DNA of 64,000 nt from Amphritea atlantica (GTDB taxonomy: Bacteria > Pseudomonadota > Gammaproteobacteria > Pseudomonadales > Balneatricaceae), in contig NZ_FOGB01000002.1 in assembly GCF_900111095.1 (NCBI RefSeq), forward strand, positions 47,395 to 111,394. Reading direction: 5' to 3'. Below the pieces are notes generated by a model, which saw only the letters and a list, made by a program, of their open reading frames with translations, was not told where the DNA came from and made no database searches. This document shows positions 41,562 through 50,463 of the stretch, in pieces. Made by a program: the position numbers and the translations under genes. Positions within the stretch are counted from its first letter, which is position 1. Each line of letters starts with the position of its first letter.

Positions 41562-41689
41562 TCACTTAACCTCATTATCTAATTGAAGAGAGCCCGGGTT
41601 GTTATGCCTGAAGGCAGTGGCTCAGAAAAAGGCGCTAAGTATAAACCTAAGGGGTCAATATAGAAATGGTTAAACTTTGTACACCTTTT

Positions 41690-41830
41690 AATCGGTTACT
41701 TTTTTTTAATCTTTTATATATAAGTTAAATATGTTCTTAAGATATGTTCTTTATTTTTACTTCTATTAATGAGGCAGCGTTTTTCAGTTGATAACCAATT
41801 TTATTACTTATTTATCAATAGATTAATGAT
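41690..41830. other. AT-rich DNA unwinding element of oriC
   Basis: Long A/T stretches include GTTCTTTATTTTT (near 41744-41756), similar to the E. coli 13-mer GATCTNTTNTTTT. It sits on the mnmG side of the DnaA boxes, as in E. coli. Confidence 0.65.
41813..41825 (+). promoter_or_regulatory. IHF-type site in oriC
   Basis: TATCAATAGATTA fits the IHF consensus WATCAANNNNTTR at every fixed position and lies between the AT-rich region and the first consensus DnaA box. Confidence 0.55.
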
Positions 41831-42472
41831 CATATAACCCTGTTGTATAGCTGCGTTTAACCTCTGAACAGGGTGTCACAGAGCTGTGTATAACCAGGCT
41901 GTTTATGCACAGACACTATTATGCACAGTTTTGCTAAGCGGTTGTTCCCATACAGTTATACAGTTTATACACAGGAATTAGTGGATAAATTCTGTTGCCA
42001 GGCAGGTTTATCCAGAACATCTCTGCTGTAAAGAATGGTGTGGCGACGGCTGATCTATCGTTTGGATAACCGATCTGAAGCGAATCAGCCTGATGTTGGC
42101 CATATTAGTGATTCTATACAGGGGCTATCAGTTGTTTCACCTGCCCGGAGCAACAATGTTTTACCGATGAGCGAATGATGACTCAGTTGCTAAATTTTCA
42201 AGTGGCATAAGATAAGCACCGGCTCTGCACAGTTTATACGCTGTTAATTCAAAGCTTATCCACAGAAAAGTGTTGATAAATTTTATTCCTCTTGAAGATG
42301 GTTAATGTAAGAGTATGAAAAATATAACTATTTTCTAATGTGTGGATTTTTAATAACTGTTTATAACTTTTGCTGGCGTGTTGTATACAGCGCGCAGTAG
42401 CGTTGGGGATAAATCGGGCTGGGTGATGCTGGAGAGGAAACGGCAGGTTTAGATGAGAAAATCAGGGGGTGA

Positions 42473-42910
42473 TCAGAGATCAACCCCGTTTTGGTTCAGC
42501 CATTGCTTTAGTTGTCCCAGAGGTAGAGCGCCACTGATTCGGGCACTCTCTCTGCCCTGCTTAAACAGAATCAGGGTGGGAATGGAACGGATCTGTAGTT
42601 GTGCGGCAATGGTCTGCTCAGCTTCAGTGTCGAGCTTGGCCAGTCTTAGTTTCGGTTCAAACAGCCCGGCAGCCTGTTCAAATACCGGAGCAAACTGCTT
42701 GCAGGGGCCGCACCAGCTGGCCCAGCAATCAACCAGAACCGGAATATCATTACGGGTCACCATGTTCTGGTAGTTTGCTGCTGTCAGATCTACTGGTTTG
42801 CCCTGAAACAGTGGCTGTTTGCATTTACCACATTTCGGGCCGTCCTGAAGACGCTCTGCAGGCACTTTGTTGAGGGTCGAACAACCCGGGCAGCTGATAT
42901 TCAGGGCCAT
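42473..42910 (-). CDS. trxC: Thioredoxin 2
   Basis: A 145-residue thioredoxin with an N-terminal zinc ribbon (CPGC and CGKC pairs within the first 35 residues) and the active site WASWCGPCK. This two-part layout is that of TrxC, a cytoplasmic disulfide reductase induced by oxidative stress in E. coli. The frame opens at 42994, but the ATG at 42910 is preferred because the zinc ribbon begins directly after it and GGTGG precedes it. It replaces the mioC gene that flanks E. coli oriC. Confidence 0.93.
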   Translation of the reverse strand: MALNISCPGCSTLNKVPAERLQDGPKCGKCKQPLFQGKPVDLTAANYQNMVTRNDIPVLVDCWASWCGPCKQFAPVFEQAAGLFEPKLRLAKLDTEAEQTIAAQLQIRSIPTLILFKQGRESARISGALPLGQLKQWLNQNGVDL

Positions 42911-43043
42911 TGATACCACCTTTGCTATATCTGTCAGTGATGAATTATAAACAGGAAAATTGTACCACGTAGTGGGGATACCGGGCACTTTCAAATACTT
43001 CTAGGCTAAAGATCAACGCAATCAATGGTAATGGTGATACATC

Positions 43044-44135
43044 ATGAAAATAATAAAGATCAGTTTAGTCGCAGGCCTGGCGTTAAGTTTTTCAGGGTTT
43101 GCGGCGGCAGAGTCACAGACTCTCAACGTTTATAACTGGTGGGATTACATAAAGCCGGAGGTTATTAAAAACTTTGAAGCTGACACCGGGATCAAAGTTA
43201 ACTATGACGTTTATGATTCCAATGAAGTACTTGAAGCGAAACTGATGGCAGGCAACTCAGGATATGATCTGGTTGTACCCTCCGGCTCATTCCTTGAGCG
43301 CCAGGCTAAAGCAGGTATTTATCAGGAATTAGACCGATCAAAACTTCCTAACTATCGCAACCTTGATCCAGCGCTACTTAAAAATGCAGAGATGAATGAT
43401 CCGGGTAACCGTTTTGGTATCCCCTATGCCTGGGGGACAATTGGACTGGGTTACAACGAAGATATGCTCAGGCAGCGTTTAGGAGACCGTCCATTTAATA
43501 CTCTCGATCTGATTTTTGATCAGCAGATATCTTCGAAACTGAAAGATTGCGGTATCGCTTTACTGGATTCACCCTCAGAAATAATGGCGATTACTTTAAA
43601 TTATCTGGGACTTGATCCCAATAGTGAAGACAGAGCAGACCTGAGTAAAGCGACTGATCTGTTCAAGAAAGTGCGCGGGAATATAAAGTACTTTAACTCG
43701 GGGAACCTTGTTAAGGATCTGGTCAATGGTGATGTATGTGTGACGATTGGCTATAACGGTGACCTTCTCCGTGCCCAGAAACGAGCAGATGAGGCGGGTA
43801 TGAAATCAACCCTTAAATATGCCATCCCAAAAGAGGGCACTATTGCATGGTTTGACCTGGTAGCGATACCTGCTGATAGCACTAACAGCGACGCGGCCCA
43901 TCAATTTATTAACTACCTTCTGAAACCTGAAAATGCTGCGGATATATCGAACTTCGTCATGTATGCCGTGCCGAACACCAAGGTTGGGCCATTTCTGGAT
44001 GAGGCAATACGCACCAATCAGGGGATCTATCCTGATGAAGAGCTGAAAGCGAATCTCTTCTCACAAAAAGCGCATACAGCAAAATTTGATCGCAGGTTAA
44101 CCAGTGCCTGGACATCGATTAAAACAGGACGATGA
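43044..44135 (+). CDS. Polyamine ABC transporter substrate-binding protein (PotF-like)
   Basis: A 363-residue periplasmic binding protein with a signal peptide (cleavage after FAAA, near residue 22) and the PotD/PotF family motifs LNVYNWWDYIKPEVIKNFE, GYDLVVPSGSFLERQ, PYAWGTIGLGYN and GYNGDLLRA. It should bind putrescine or a similar polyamine. No permease or ATPase gene is adjacent, so it is an orphan here and must use a transporter encoded elsewhere, or act as a sensor. It is followed by aguB, suggesting polyamine or agmatine catabolism. Confidence 0.88.
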   Translation: MKIIKISLVAGLALSFSGFAAAESQTLNVYNWWDYIKPEVIKNFEADTGIKVNYDVYDSNEVLEAKLMAGNSGYDLVVPSGSFLERQAKAGIYQELDRSKLPNYRNLDPALLKNAEMNDPGNRFGIPYAWGTIGLGYNEDMLRQRLGDRPFNTLDLIFDQQISSKLKDCGIALLDSPSEIMAITLNYLGLDPNSEDRADLSKATDLFKKVRGNIKYFNSGNLVKDLVNGDVCVTIGYNGDLLRAQKRADEAGMKSTLKYAIPKEGTIAWFDLVAIPADSTNSDAAHQFINYLLKPENAADISNFVMYAVPNTKVGPFLDEAIRTNQGIYPDEELKANLFSQKAHTAKFDRRLTSAWTSIKTGR

Positions 44136-44214
44136 AGACCTGTTTCTGAATGCTGTCAGTCTGTAGTCAGGTTTGGCTGCAGGCTTTGAATAACAACGAT
44201 TAGTGAGACACAGA

Positions 44215-45081
44215 ATGAGAAAAGTAACCGTCGCAGCGACTCAGATGTCCTGCACATGGGATATTCAGAGCAACGTGGCCAAAGCGGAACAACTGGTCAG
44301 GCAGGCTGTTCAGCAAGGTGCGCAGATTGTGTTGTTACAGGAACTATTTGAAACCCCCTATTTCTGTGCTGAGCAGCATAGTTGTCACAATGAGCTGGCA
44401 AAAACCGTCGAAGAAAGCGGGCTGATAGCGCACTTTTCTGAGCTGGCTAAAGCGTTAGAGGTGGTGTTACCACTGTCTTTTTTCGAACGCGCGGGAAATA
44501 CCCGTTTTAACTCTCTGGTGGTTATCGATGCCGATGGATCAGTGAGTGATACCTATCGGAAAATGCATATTCCACAAAACCCGGGTTATGAAGAGAAATA
44601 CTATTTCAGTCCCGGGGATACCGGGTTTATGGTTCATGATACCCGCTATGGCAGGATTGGAGTGGGTATCTGCTGGGATCAATGGTTTCCTGAGGCCGCG
44701 CGTATTATGGCTCTTAAGGGAGCCGAGATGATTTTTTATCCCACAGCGATAGGCAGTGAACCATCCGATCCGGATCATAACAGCGCCGATCACTGGCGGA
44801 ATGTGATGAAAGGGCATGCCGCCGCAAATATCCTGCCGGTTATCGCATCCAACCGAACAGGTCAGGAGACTGAGGGTAACACACCGATAAAATTCTATGG
44901 CTCATCGTTCATCGCCGATCAGACAGGCGAACTGGTTGCTGATGGTGATAGTGACAGCGAAACGGTTCTGTTATCCAGTTTCGATCTGGATCAGATAGCA
45001 AAACAGAGAGACGGCTGGGGGCTATTCAGAGACCGCAGACCTGAACACTATAAAGAAATACTATCTTTTGCTCACTTTTAA
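44215..45081 (+). CDS. aguB: N-carbamoylputrescine amidase
   Basis: A 288-residue nitrilase-superfamily enzyme close to plant and Pseudomonas AguB, which cleaves N-carbamoylputrescine to putrescine, ammonia and CO2. The catalytic triad is visible: Glu in LLQELFETPYF, Lys in YRKMHIP, Cys in GVGICWDQWFPEAAR. The family tail GLFRDRRPEHYKE is present. A GTG four codons upstream is possible, but the ATG at 44215 fits the family start (RKVTVAATQMSC). The partner agmatine deiminase gene aguA is not in this window. Confidence 0.93.
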   Translation: MRKVTVAATQMSCTWDIQSNVAKAEQLVRQAVQQGAQIVLLQELFETPYFCAEQHSCHNELAKTVEESGLIAHFSELAKALEVVLPLSFFERAGNTRFNSLVVIDADGSVSDTYRKMHIPQNPGYEEKYYFSPGDTGFMVHDTRYGRIGVGICWDQWFPEAARIMALKGAEMIFYPTAIGSEPSDPDHNSADHWRNVMKGHAAANILPVIASNRTGQETEGNTPIKFYGSSFIADQTGELVADGDSDSETVLLSSFDLDQIAKQRDGWGLFRDRRPEHYKEILSFAHF

Positions 45082-45087
45082 CAACAT

Positions 45088-45116
45088 CCGGGCCGTTAAT
45101 ATGGCCCGTTTTTATC
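45088..45116 (+). terminator. Terminator after aguB
   Basis: Arms CGGGCC and GGCCCG with an 8-base loop followed by TTTTTAT. Confidence 0.8.
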
Positions 45117-45168
45117 TTTATCGGAACCCTATACTATTAAGGAGAAGCCTATAAACTCAGGAAACCCA

Positions 45169-46011
45169 ATGCATACACCGCTGATCAGTAATAAGGAGAT
45201 AAAAGAGGTTTTTGATCTCAGTGCTAAGGCGGTGGCGGCCATCGGTACAGATGAGTTCCCGGGTTTACTCTGCCAAATCTGTGAATACCTCTCGGCATAT
45301 GACACTGTCATGGGTTATGCCTTTATTCCTGGTGAACTGCCCCGCCCCCTGTTTAATGATTTCCATAAAAGAGAGATAGAGAACTGCTGGATTCCTTACT
45401 TTGAGGGGGCTTATCTACTCGATCCTTTTTACGAGCTGTCTAAACAACGTGTGGAAGATGGTTTTTATCATCTCAGAGATATCGCGCCCGATGACTTCTT
45501 TGAAAGCGACTATTTTAAAAACTTTTATGTCCCTACCCGGCTACGGGATGAAACCTCTCTGATTGTGAATATCAATGAGAGCGTTCAGATCCATCTGTCC
45601 CTGGGGCTAAGAGATAACCGATCAGCTCTGACAACCGATGACCTGCATCGCTTAGACCTGGTTGAATCACTGTTTATATCACTGATCCGAAGTCACTGGC
45701 CGGAGATCAGATCGGATCTGTCTCAGGATACCGGACGGGTTGGAGCCCATCTGGAAAAGGCGTTTCAGTTATTTGGCTCCTCATGCCTGAGTGACCGGGA
45801 ATGCGAAATTGTCAGGTGTATTCTTCGCGGACACTCCAGTAAATCGATTGCCCGGTTACTGGAGATCAGCCCGGAAACCGTTAAGGTTTATCGCAAACGT
45901 ATCCACCAGAAACTTGAGATCACCTCCCATGGAGAACTCTTCTCCATCTTTCTGGAGTGTCTTAAAAATGTGCCTGTCGGCTCGATGGAAGACCCTATCA
46001 AATATCGCTGA
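45169..46011 (+). CDS. LuxR-type transcriptional regulator
   Basis: A 280-residue protein with a C-terminal LuxR/FixJ helix-turn-helix (LSDRECEIVRCILRGHSSKSIARLLEISPETVKVYRKRIHQKL, residues about 205-248) and an N-terminal region of about 190 residues without a receiver or recognised sensor domain. Its position after aguB suggests a regulator of polyamine use, but the terminator between them shows it is a separate unit. The ligand is unknown. Confidence 0.8.
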   Translation: MHTPLISNKEIKEVFDLSAKAVAAIGTDEFPGLLCQICEYLSAYDTVMGYAFIPGELPRPLFNDFHKREIENCWIPYFEGAYLLDPFYELSKQRVEDGFYHLRDIAPDDFFESDYFKNFYVPTRLRDETSLIVNINESVQIHLSLGLRDNRSALTTDDLHRLDLVESLFISLIRSHWPEIRSDLSQDTGRVGAHLEKAFQLFGSSCLSDRECEIVRCILRGHSSKSIARLLEISPETVKVYRKRIHQKLEITSHGELFSIFLECLKNVPVGSMEDPIKYR

Positions 46012-46016
46012 GCCGA

Positions 46017-47384
46017 TTATTTACCGATACAGAATGAGCTGAAGATCCGTCCCAGCAGATCATCGGAACTGAATTCACCGGTGATCTCACTCAGATGTTG
46101 CTGTGCCTGACGCAGGTCTTCGGCCAGCAGTTCTCCGGCGCCGCCGTAGATCAGCTGTTCCTGGCCAGTGAGGAGTAAACTTTCCGCCCGGTTCAGGGCA
46201 TCGATATGGCGACGCCGGGCAAGAAAACCACCCTCGGTGGTATTGGCATAGCCCATACAGTCTTTCAGATGCTGGCGCAGGTTATCCACACCGATATCCG
46301 CTTTGGCCGAGAGAGAGATCAGGGTATGGCCATCATGCTCACCAATAACCGGCTGTTCCGAGGTCAGATCGCATTTATTACGGATCACCGTGATCTTACT
46401 TCTGTCTTCAAGCCGGCTGACAAACTCAGGCCAGATCTGTTCCGGGTCATCGGTGGCGGTTGTTGTACCATCCACCATCAGCAGCACCCGGTCGGCTTTC
46501 TGAATCTCATCCCAGGCGCGGCTGATACCGATCCGCTCAACCTCATCGGGGGCATCCCGAAGCCCTGCTGTATCGATAATATGCAGTGGCATACCATCGA
46601 TATGGATATGCTCGCGCAGCACATCCCTTGTAGTACCGGCGATATCGGTAACAATCGCCGACTCTTTACCTGCCAGCGCATTCAGCAGGCTGGATTTCCC
46701 CGCATTGGGTCTTCCGGCGATCACCACACTCATCCCCTCACGGATGATACTGCCCTGCCGTGCTTCCTGTTTAACTTCTGCCAGTTTATCAATAATGCGC
46801 TGCAGATCACCGGCGACCTTGCCATCGGCGAGAAAATCGATCTCCTCTTCCGGAAAGTCGATAGCGGCTTCGACATAGATGCGCAGTTGGGTCAGCGTTT
46901 CAACCAACTGATGTACCCGCTCGGAGAATGCTCCCTGCAAAGATTTCAGGGCGCAGCGGGCAGCCTGTTCAGAACTGGAATCGATCAGATCGGCGATCGC
47001 TTCAGCCTGCGTCAGATCCAGTTTATCGTTGAGAAAGGCGCGCTCGGAAAATTCACCGGGATTGGCCAGTCGCGCACCGCACTCCACCACCCGGCGCAGG
47101 ATAAAGTCCATGATAATCGGACCGCCATGGCCCTGAAGCTCAAGCACATCTTCGCCGGTAAAGGAGTTCGGCCCGGGAAAATAGAGTGCTAATCCCTGAT
47201 CCAGCTGATTATTATCGGCGTCAAAGAATGGCCCGTAATGGGCATAGCGAGGCTTAGGCACAAAGCCCACCACCTGCTGGGCAATCGTTGCAGCCAGCTT
47301 TCCTGAAACCCGGACAATACCCACGCCTCCGCGTCCTGGCGGCGTTGCTTGTGCGGCGATGGTGTCCTGGTTAATCAGCGTCAT
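46017..47384 (-). CDS. mnmE: tRNA modification GTPase MnmE
   Basis: A 455-residue GTPase with the N-terminal folate-binding domain ([22 protein letters not shown]), GTPase motifs [21 protein letters not shown] and NKCD, and the C-terminal FCIGK with the catalytic Cys. It works with MnmG on wobble uridine. Confidence 0.98.
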   Translation of the reverse strand: MTLINQDTIAAQATPPGRGGVGIVRVSGKLAATIAQQVVGFVPKPRYAHYGPFFDADNNQLDQGLALYFPGPNSFTGEDVLELQGHGGPIIMDFILRRVVECGARLANPGEFSERAFLNDKLDLTQAEAIADLIDSSSEQAARCALKSLQGAFSERVHQLVETLTQLRIYVEAAIDFPEEEIDFLADGKVAGDLQRIIDKLAEVKQEARQGSIIREGMSVVIAGRPNAGKSSLLNALAGKESAIVTDIAGTTRDVLREHIHIDGMPLHIIDTAGLRDAPDEVERIGISRAWDEIQKADRVLLMVDGTTTATDDPEQIWPEFVSRLEDRSKITVIRNKCDLTSEQPVIGEHDGHTLISLSAKADIGVDNLRQHLKDCMGYANTTEGGFLARRRHIDALNRAESLLLTGQEQLIYGGAGELLAEDLRQAQQHLSEITGEFSSDDLLGRIFSSFCIGK

Positions 47385-47487
47385 TGAAGCCTCGGAAACT
47401 TTTTTAAGCGCTTTGATATAAGAGCTTTGATATAAGCGCTTTATTATATACTTTGAGAAGATGGGATTTTATCACAACTCAGACGCA

Positions 47488-47662
47488 GCTTCGCTTAAGT
47501 AGCCAGAACGGCACTGCGTGCTCGCTAATCGTTAGAAAAAGCCTGCAATCGTGCTATTGCCTAAAACGTTGAGAGGCTCTTAAGCTTTTTCTAGCAAGCG
47601 ACGTAGTCGCGTCTAACCACTAGCAGGAAACGGAGTTTCCGTTCTGGCTACTTAAGCGAAGC
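47488..47662. mobile_element. 175-bp element with perfect 24-bp terminal inverted repeats (MITE-like)
   Basis: Positions 47488-47511 and 47639-47662 are exact reverse complements over 24 bases. Between them are further dyads: TAGAAAAAGC (47532-47541) with GCTTTTTCTA (47584-47593), GGAAAC-GGA-GTTTCC near the right end, and CGACGTAGTCG. There is no coding capacity and no clear target duplication. The 47385-47487 part of the gap holds only direct repeats of CTTTGATATAAG. It may be a miniature transposable element or a structured RNA unit; it abuts the yidC terminator. Confidence 0.65.
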
Positions 47663-47663
47663 G

Positions 47664-47693
47664 AAAAAAAGGCCTCATCAGAGGCCTTTTTTC
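47664..47693 (-). terminator. Terminator of the yidC transcript
   Basis: Arms AAAAAAGGCCTC and GAGGCCTTTTTT with loop ATCA; symmetrical, so active in both directions. Confidence 0.88.
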
Positions 47694-47708
47694 TAAGTTA
47701 GTGAAGGC

Positions 47709-49379
47709 TTACTTACTGCCTTCAGCTTCTATCTGCTTGTTGATTATATACTGCTGTGTAATCGACAGAATGTTGTTCACCAGCCAGTACAGTACCAGAC
47801 CAGCCGGGAACCAGAGGAAGAAGAAGGTGAAGACGATTGGCAGCATCTTCATAATCTTCGCCTGCATCGGATCGGGAGGGGTCGGGTTCAGCAACTGCTG
47901 AATAAACATGGTCGCACCCATCAGGATGGGCAGCATGAAGTAGGGGTCCATCACCGACAGGTCATTGATCCACAGTGCAAAGGGTGCATGACGCAGTTCA
48001 ACCGACTCCATCAGCGTCCAGTACAGAGCGATGAATATTGGCATCTGCGCAACAATAGGCAGACAGCCTCCCAGTGGGTTGATCTTCTCTTTCTTGTACA
48101 GCTCCATCATTGCCTGAGACATCTTCTGACGGTCATCGCCATACAGCTCTTTCAGACGGGTCATCTCGGGGCCAAATTTACGCATCTTAGCCATCGATTT
48201 GAATGCTTTCGCATTTACCTGGAACAGCAGGGCTTTAACGATGATGGTAATAAAGATGATAGAGACACCCCAGTTACCCACAAAGCTGTGAATCGTTTTC
48301 AGCAACCAGGACAACGGTGTGGCGATGAACCAGAGAATGCCGTAATCAACCGTCAGCTCCAGATTCGGTGCCGCCTGTTCCAGCAGATCGGTCTCTTTTG
48401 GTCCGGCGTAGAAACCTGCACTAACGGTTTTTGTTTCACCAGGTGCAACAGAAAACTCAGGTGCGACAAAACCGGCAATATAGTTACCGTTGCTTACCCG
48501 GCTGCTATAGTTATTTTCCTGATCCTGCGCTGGGATCCAGGCACTGAGGAAATAGTGTTGGGACATAGCAACCCAACCACCCAAGCTGGTTTTCTTAACG
48601 TTGGCTTCATCCAGCTTTTTGAAGGAAAATTTGTCGTAGTGCTCATCCGCGGTAGAGAACACTGCACCCAGAAATGCCTGCATCCCCATACTGGTGGTTT
48701 GCGAAGGGTCTTTTGAACCGTCACGCTTGATCTGACCAAACAGCTTAGCCTGCCATACTTCAGCAGAACCGTTGTTGATCAGGAAATCCTGTTCAATCTT
48801 GTAGCTGCCTTTGGTAAAGACGAAACGTTTGGTGACTACAACGCCGTCATCACCGGTATGCACCAGATCAACGGTCAGTTTGTCGCCTTCCAACTGATAG
48901 CTGTTTTTGGCTGTGGTGTATTGCGGCCGACCCTCTTTCTTAGCGTCGAGACCATCTTTACCGATCAGACCACTCTGAGATACATAGGTACGATTGCCAT
49001 TCTGCTCCAGCAACACGAAGGGTTTATCATCGTTCAGCGCTGCTTTGTGCTTTGGCAGCGTCAACTGGATGATATCGCCACCCTTAGTATCGATCAGCAG
49101 CTCCAGAACATCGGTCTTAACAGAGATCAGCTGTTGCTGTGCTGTTGTCGCAACGGCCTGAGCTTCCGGCAGATCGTTGTTAGCAGCCACCTCAGTTGTC
49201 GTTGGAGGCAGATCACCCGCTTGCGGAGCCGCAGTTTCGTTACTGGACTGATAGGCTGAAACAGACTCGGTCTGGGCAACCGCTACCGGCTGAGCACCGT
49301 ATTCCTGGTTCCATTGAAGCACCAGCATATAGGAGATAATTGCCAGTGCTGCGATCAATATAATGCGCTGTACATCCAT
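47709..49379 (-). CDS. yidC: Membrane protein insertase YidC
   Basis: A 556-residue insertase with an N-terminal membrane anchor, a large periplasmic beta-sandwich domain and the C-terminal five-helix core (YGILWFIATPLSWLLKTIHSFVGNWGVSIIFITI and PLGGCLPIVAQMPIFIALYW). The Gln/Ala/Thr-rich linker after the first helix is typical. It starts 27 bases after rnpA; yidD, often found between them, is absent. Confidence 0.97.
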   Translation of the reverse strand: MDVQRIILIAALAIISYMLVLQWNQEYGAQPVAVAQTESVSAYQSSNETAAPQAGDLPPTTTEVAANNDLPEAQAVATTAQQQLISVKTDVLELLIDTKGGDIIQLTLPKHKAALNDDKPFVLLEQNGNRTYVSQSGLIGKDGLDAKKEGRPQYTTAKNSYQLEGDKLTVDLVHTGDDGVVVTKRFVFTKGSYKIEQDFLINNGSAEVWQAKLFGQIKRDGSKDPSQTTSMGMQAFLGAVFSTADEHYDKFSFKKLDEANVKKTSLGGWVAMSQHYFLSAWIPAQDQENNYSSRVSNGNYIAGFVAPEFSVAPGETKTVSAGFYAGPKETDLLEQAAPNLELTVDYGILWFIATPLSWLLKTIHSFVGNWGVSIIFITIIVKALLFQVNAKAFKSMAKMRKFGPEMTRLKELYGDDRQKMSQAMMELYKKEKINPLGGCLPIVAQMPIFIALYWTLMESVELRHAPFALWINDLSVMDPYFMLPILMGATMFIQQLLNPTPPDPMQAKIMKMLPIVFTFFFLWFPAGLVLYWLVNNILSITQQYIINKQIEAEGSK

Positions 49380-49406
49380 GGTTTCTGGACCATTCAGTTA
49401 TAAGTT

Positions 49407-49784
49407 TTAAGTTGATTTGTCAGATTTTGCCTTGGCTCGGCCAATCAGGCGGTTCCAGCTCTTATTAATAAGGGCGTGAACGTTGCTGTTTTCGATATCT
49501 CCCAGACCCTGTCTGGCCAGAATAACGATATCGACATTAGGCAGCTTATGCTGATTAAGACGGAAAGACTCGCGAATGATACGCCGAACGCGGTTACGAT
49601 TAACAGCTAAACGGATATTTTTTTTGGAGAAGACAAAGCCGACACGGGGATGATCGAGATCGTTTGGACGGGCAAGGATCAACAGATGTTTATCTGACAC
49701 CTTGAGGCTGGCTCGGCTGAATACCTGTTTAAAATCCCCGCCAGTTAAAAGTCTTAACTGGCGGGGATAGCTGAATTCATTCAT
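49407..49784 (-). CDS. rnpA: Ribonuclease P protein component
   Basis: A 125-residue basic protein with the family signature GFVFSKKNIRLAVNRNRVRRIIRESFR. It assists RNase P RNA in tRNA 5' maturation. It lies between rpmH and yidC. The start of the gene encodes a perfect 15-base-pair hairpin described separately. Confidence 0.95.
   Translation of the reverse strand: MNEFSYPRQLRLLTGGDFKQVFSRASLKVSDKHLLILARPNDLDHPRVGFVFSKKNIRLAVNRNRVRRIIRESFRLNQHKLPNVDIVILARQGLGDIENSNVHALINKSWNRLIGRAKAKSDKST
49734..49768 (-). other. Perfect 15-bp hairpin inside the start of rnpA
   Basis: ATCCCCGCCAGTTAA (49734-49748) and TTAACTGGCGGGGAT (49754-49768) are exact reverse complements with a 5-base loop. The stem covers roughly codons 6-17 of rnpA and would be very stable in the mRNA. 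Confidence 0.8.
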
Positions 49785-49808
49785 TCAGAGAGCCTGACAG
49801 GCAAAAAA

Positions 49809-49943
49809 TTATGCTGACAGACGCTTACGGCCTTTAGCACGACGACGGTTAATAACAGCACGGCCGTTCTTAGTTGCCATACGTGCACGGAAACCGTGAG
49901 TGCGTTTACGCTTCAGGTTACTTGGTTGAAATGTTCTTTTCAT
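49809..49943 (-). CDS. rpmH: 50S ribosomal protein L34
   Basis: A 44-residue protein beginning [20 protein letters not shown] and ending [12 protein letters not shown], the almost invariant L34 sequence. Its gene precedes rnpA in the usual order, 24 bases upstream. Confidence 0.97.
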   Translation of the reverse strand: MKRTFQPSNLKRKRTHGFRARMATKNGRAVINRRRAKGRKRLSA

Positions 49944-50019
49944 TGGTCAGTCCTACTAACATACAGTGTGGTGGTATCAGTAAGGTTGGCTGAATCCCAC
50001 GGTCAAAAACAGACGCGAA

Positions 50020-50048
50020 ATTGTAGAGAAAAGATATCCGCTTTGCAA
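50020..50048 (-). promoter_or_regulatory. Sigma-70 promoter of rpmH-rnpA
   Basis: The minus strand has TTGCAA, a 17-base spacer and TACAAT, placing the start about 70 bases upstream of rpmH. Confidence 0.65.
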
Positions 50049-50352
50049 ACAATTCCTGACATCAATCATAAAAAAGCTGTGACGATCTTTTTCAGACAGA
50101 TAATAAAGCCGTTTCTGGCCTTTGTAACATTATTCTCAGGCGTTATTTTCAGATATGCACAATAATCTGTTATTAACTCATATTAAAGTAATAAAAACAG
50201 ATAGATACTCTGTTGATAGGTCTGAATATTAACTGTTTTTAAAGTATGGATAGTTTTTTGCATCGCCCCGCTGTTTCCCGCGCAAACTGTGGAATCTTTG
50301 CTAATTGTTTGAAAAACCAGCAGAAAAGAATTAGCAACAGATTGCGTCTAAC

Positions 50353-50361
50353 TGTGGATAA
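50353..50361 (-). promoter_or_regulatory. DnaA box in the dnaA upstream region
   Basis: TGTGGATAA is a perfect DnaA box on the minus strand, about 100 bases before dnaA, placed for autoregulation. Weaker boxes are TATGCACA near 50153 and TGTGGAATC near 50288. The 49944-50463 gap otherwise holds the rpmH promoter and AT-rich DNA. Confidence 0.7.
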
Positions 50362-50463
50362 GCGGGCGTTTAAAGGGTATTATCTGCTATTATTTTTTAC
50401 GTTTACGGTCTTGTTCTCGGTCACTCAACAGCAGTGAAAACAGAGGATGTTTAAGGATTAGCT

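Larger units (their letters stand above)
41650..42350. other. oriC: Chromosomal replication origin (oriC)
   Basis: This 911-base gene-free gap next to mnmG carries an AT-rich region (about 41690-41830), an IHF-type site and a cluster of DnaA boxes. Perfect TTWTNCACA boxes are at 41885-41893 (minus), 41903-41911, 41919-41927, 41965-41973 and 42256-42264. Single-mismatch boxes are at 41980-41988 (minus), 42008-42016 and 42271-42279 (minus). The order unwinding region, IHF, boxes next to mnmG matches E. coli oriC next to gidA. Gene orientation changes in this neighbourhood, which supports the call. Confidence 0.85.

Noticed and set aside
47488..47662. Integron attC site
   Set aside because: It contains GTCTAAC, but no matching GTTRRRY partner in the right arrangement, and the perfect 24-base ends are unlike the imperfect attC fold. 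No integrase or cassette array is present.
49944..50463. Region upstream of dnaA as the main replication origin
   Set aside because: It has one perfect DnaA box and a few weak ones, no clear unwinding repeats, while the mnmG-side gap has five perfect boxes, an IHF site and an AT-rich region. It is better read as dnaA autoregulation plus the rpmH promoter.
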